Below are positions 6,014 through 6,646 of a stretch of 6,646 nucleotides of DNA, in pieces; the first letter of the stretch is position 1; each line of letters opens with the position of its first letter. Position numbers and translations under genes: made by a program. This DNA comes from DASQDN01 sp035630195 (lineage in GTDB: Bacteria > Acidobacteriota > Terriglobia > Bryobacterales > Bryobacteraceae). Under the pieces are notes generated by a model that was given only the letters and a program-made list of their open reading frames with translations, made no database searches and was not told where the DNA came from. Where the stretch lies: the NCBI GenBank assembly GCA_035630195.1, contig DASQLD010000309.1, forward strand, positions 1 through 6,646, given 5' to 3'.

Positions 6014-6646
6014 ATGAATAACGAAAGCAGCCGCCGCGGTTTTGTTTCCGGATCAGCCGCCGCCGGCGCTGGCCTGCTGATCTTAAAGCCGGAAATAGTT
6101 CGGGGATCGCAGGCAAACTCGGCTTTGACCTTAGGTGTGATTGGTGTGGGAAATCGCGGAACTCACGTGTCTGGTCTCTTCGCCAAGAACGAGTTCTGCC
6201 GAGTCGCGGCAGTCGCGGATATTTACGATGACATGCTGCAGAAGGCCGCGGCTAAGTTCACGGGAGCAAAGACATTCAAGAGCGCGAAAGATCTTCTCGC
6301 GTCGGATGTGGACGCCGTTTATATTGCCACGCCGCCCTATATGCATCCGGAGCACTTTGAAATGGCCGTGGCAGCGCGCAAGCATATCTTCATGGAGAAG
6401 CCCGCAGGAGTCGATGTTGCAGGATGTCAGCGCGTGCTGGCTGCTGCGAAAAAGGCTGACAAATCGAAGCGTATCTCTGTCGATTATCAGCAGCGTTATG
6501 GAGTCGATTACCGCCAGGCATATGACCGCGTCAAATCCGGCGAGTTCGGCGCCATCAAGATGGTACGCGCCGCCTGGATCGGCGGGGGACTTCCCTTGCG
6601 TAGCGGGCACGCTGCGAACGAAGAGAAGGTACGCAACTGGCTCTAC
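6014..6646 (+). CDS. Tat-exported Gfo/Idh/MocA family oxidoreductase (C-terminus cut by window edge)
   Basis: 211 codons are present; family members usually have 350-450 residues, so the C-terminal substrate domain lies mostly outside. The N-terminus is a twin-arginine signal: SRRGFV at 6-11 followed by a mild Ala/Gly/Leu stretch (SAAAGAGLLIL) and a mature start near 35. The Rossmann domain follows: GVIGVGNRG (41-49) with the GxGxxG nucleotide site, VADIY at 67-71 with an acidic residue (D69) at the end of the second strand, which usually favours NAD over NADP, then IATPPYMHPEH (104-114) and the EKPAGVD signature (128-134), where the Lys is the family's catalytic or cofactor-contacting residue. 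These enzymes oxidise or reduce sugars and cyclitols; exported members in acidobacteria and planctomycetes are common but mostly uncharacterised, and the cofactor is thought to be bound before export. The substrate cannot be assigned. The start is fixed by a strong Shine-Dalgarno and a TATAAT -10 upstream. Confidence 0.93.
   Translation, partial: MNNESSRRGFVSGSAAAGAGLLILKPEIVRGSQANSALTLGVIGVGNRGTHVSGLFAKNEFCRVAAVADIYDDMLQKAAAKFTGAKTFKSAKDLLASDVDAVYIATPPYMHPEHFEMAVAARKHIFMEKPAGVDVAGCQRVLAAAKKADKSKRISVDYQQRYGVDYRQAYDRVKSGEFGAIKMVRAAWIGGGLPLRSGHAANEEKVRNWLY

Noticed and set aside
6131..6610. A 159-codon minus-strand frame opposite the oxidoreductase
   Set aside because: The plus strand here carries the full Rossmann and EKPAGVD signatures; the antisense frame shows no motif.
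1..6646. Defence island, mobile element, CRISPR array or biosynthetic cluster
   Set aside because: No transposase, integrase, nuclease, repeat-spacer pattern, direct repeats or assembly-line enzyme was seen; all loci belong to ordinary enzyme families or are small unknowns.

Overview
The window (about 55-60% GC by eye) looks like a piece of a bacterial chromosome, most likely Acidobacteriota of the Bryobacterales/Solibacter type. The basis is the Tat-exported Gfo/Idh/MocA oxidoreductase whose mature start (NSALTLGVIGVGNRG) has the style I associate with that group, together with the bifunctional glycosyltransferase/methyltransferase. This placement is from memory of protein style, not from a search. 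No RNA gene, CRISPR array, insertion sequence, integrase or origin was seen.

Layout, left to right, six protein-coding loci in strictly alternating orientation: (1) 1-1264, minus: a purple-acid-phosphatase-like metallophosphoesterase, cut by the left edge; (2) 1504-1860, plus: a small coiled-coil protein of unknown function whose reading frame is open back to 1318; (3) 1861-2899, minus: a secreted Asp-box (sialidase-like) beta-propeller protein broken by two single-base frameshifts, so a pseudogene or two assembly errors; (4) 3019-4542, plus: a multi-pass GT-C type membrane glycosyltransferase; (5) 4549-5958, minus: a DPM1-like GT2 glycosyltransferase fused to a class I SAM-dependent methyltransferase; (6) 6014-6646, plus: a Tat-exported Gfo/Idh/MocA dehydrogenase, cut by the right edge.

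The genes meet tail-to-tail with almost no gap (stop codons abut at 1860/1861 and lie 6 bases apart at 4542/4549) and head-to-head across spacers of 239, 119 and 55 bases. Each gene is therefore probably its own transcription unit. Promoter-like -10 hexamers sit only 7-12 bases upstream of three start codons that have no Shine-Dalgarno sequence (loci 1, 4, 5), which suggests leaderless or nearly leaderless mRNAs. The last gene instead has a strong GGAGGAG site.

Functionally, loci 4 and 5 make a plausible pair: a DPM1-like enzyme would load a sugar on a polyprenyl-phosphate carrier and a GT-C membrane enzyme would use such a lipid-linked sugar on the outer face of the membrane. Loci 1, 3 and 6 are individual hydrolytic or redox enzymes with no clear link to each other. 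I see no defence system, mobile element or obviously new multi-gene machine. The points most worth checking are the doubly frameshifted propeller gene, the leaderless pattern with a -10 shared by divergent genes, the glycosylation pair, and the small coiled-coil ORF with no start codon for its full open frame.
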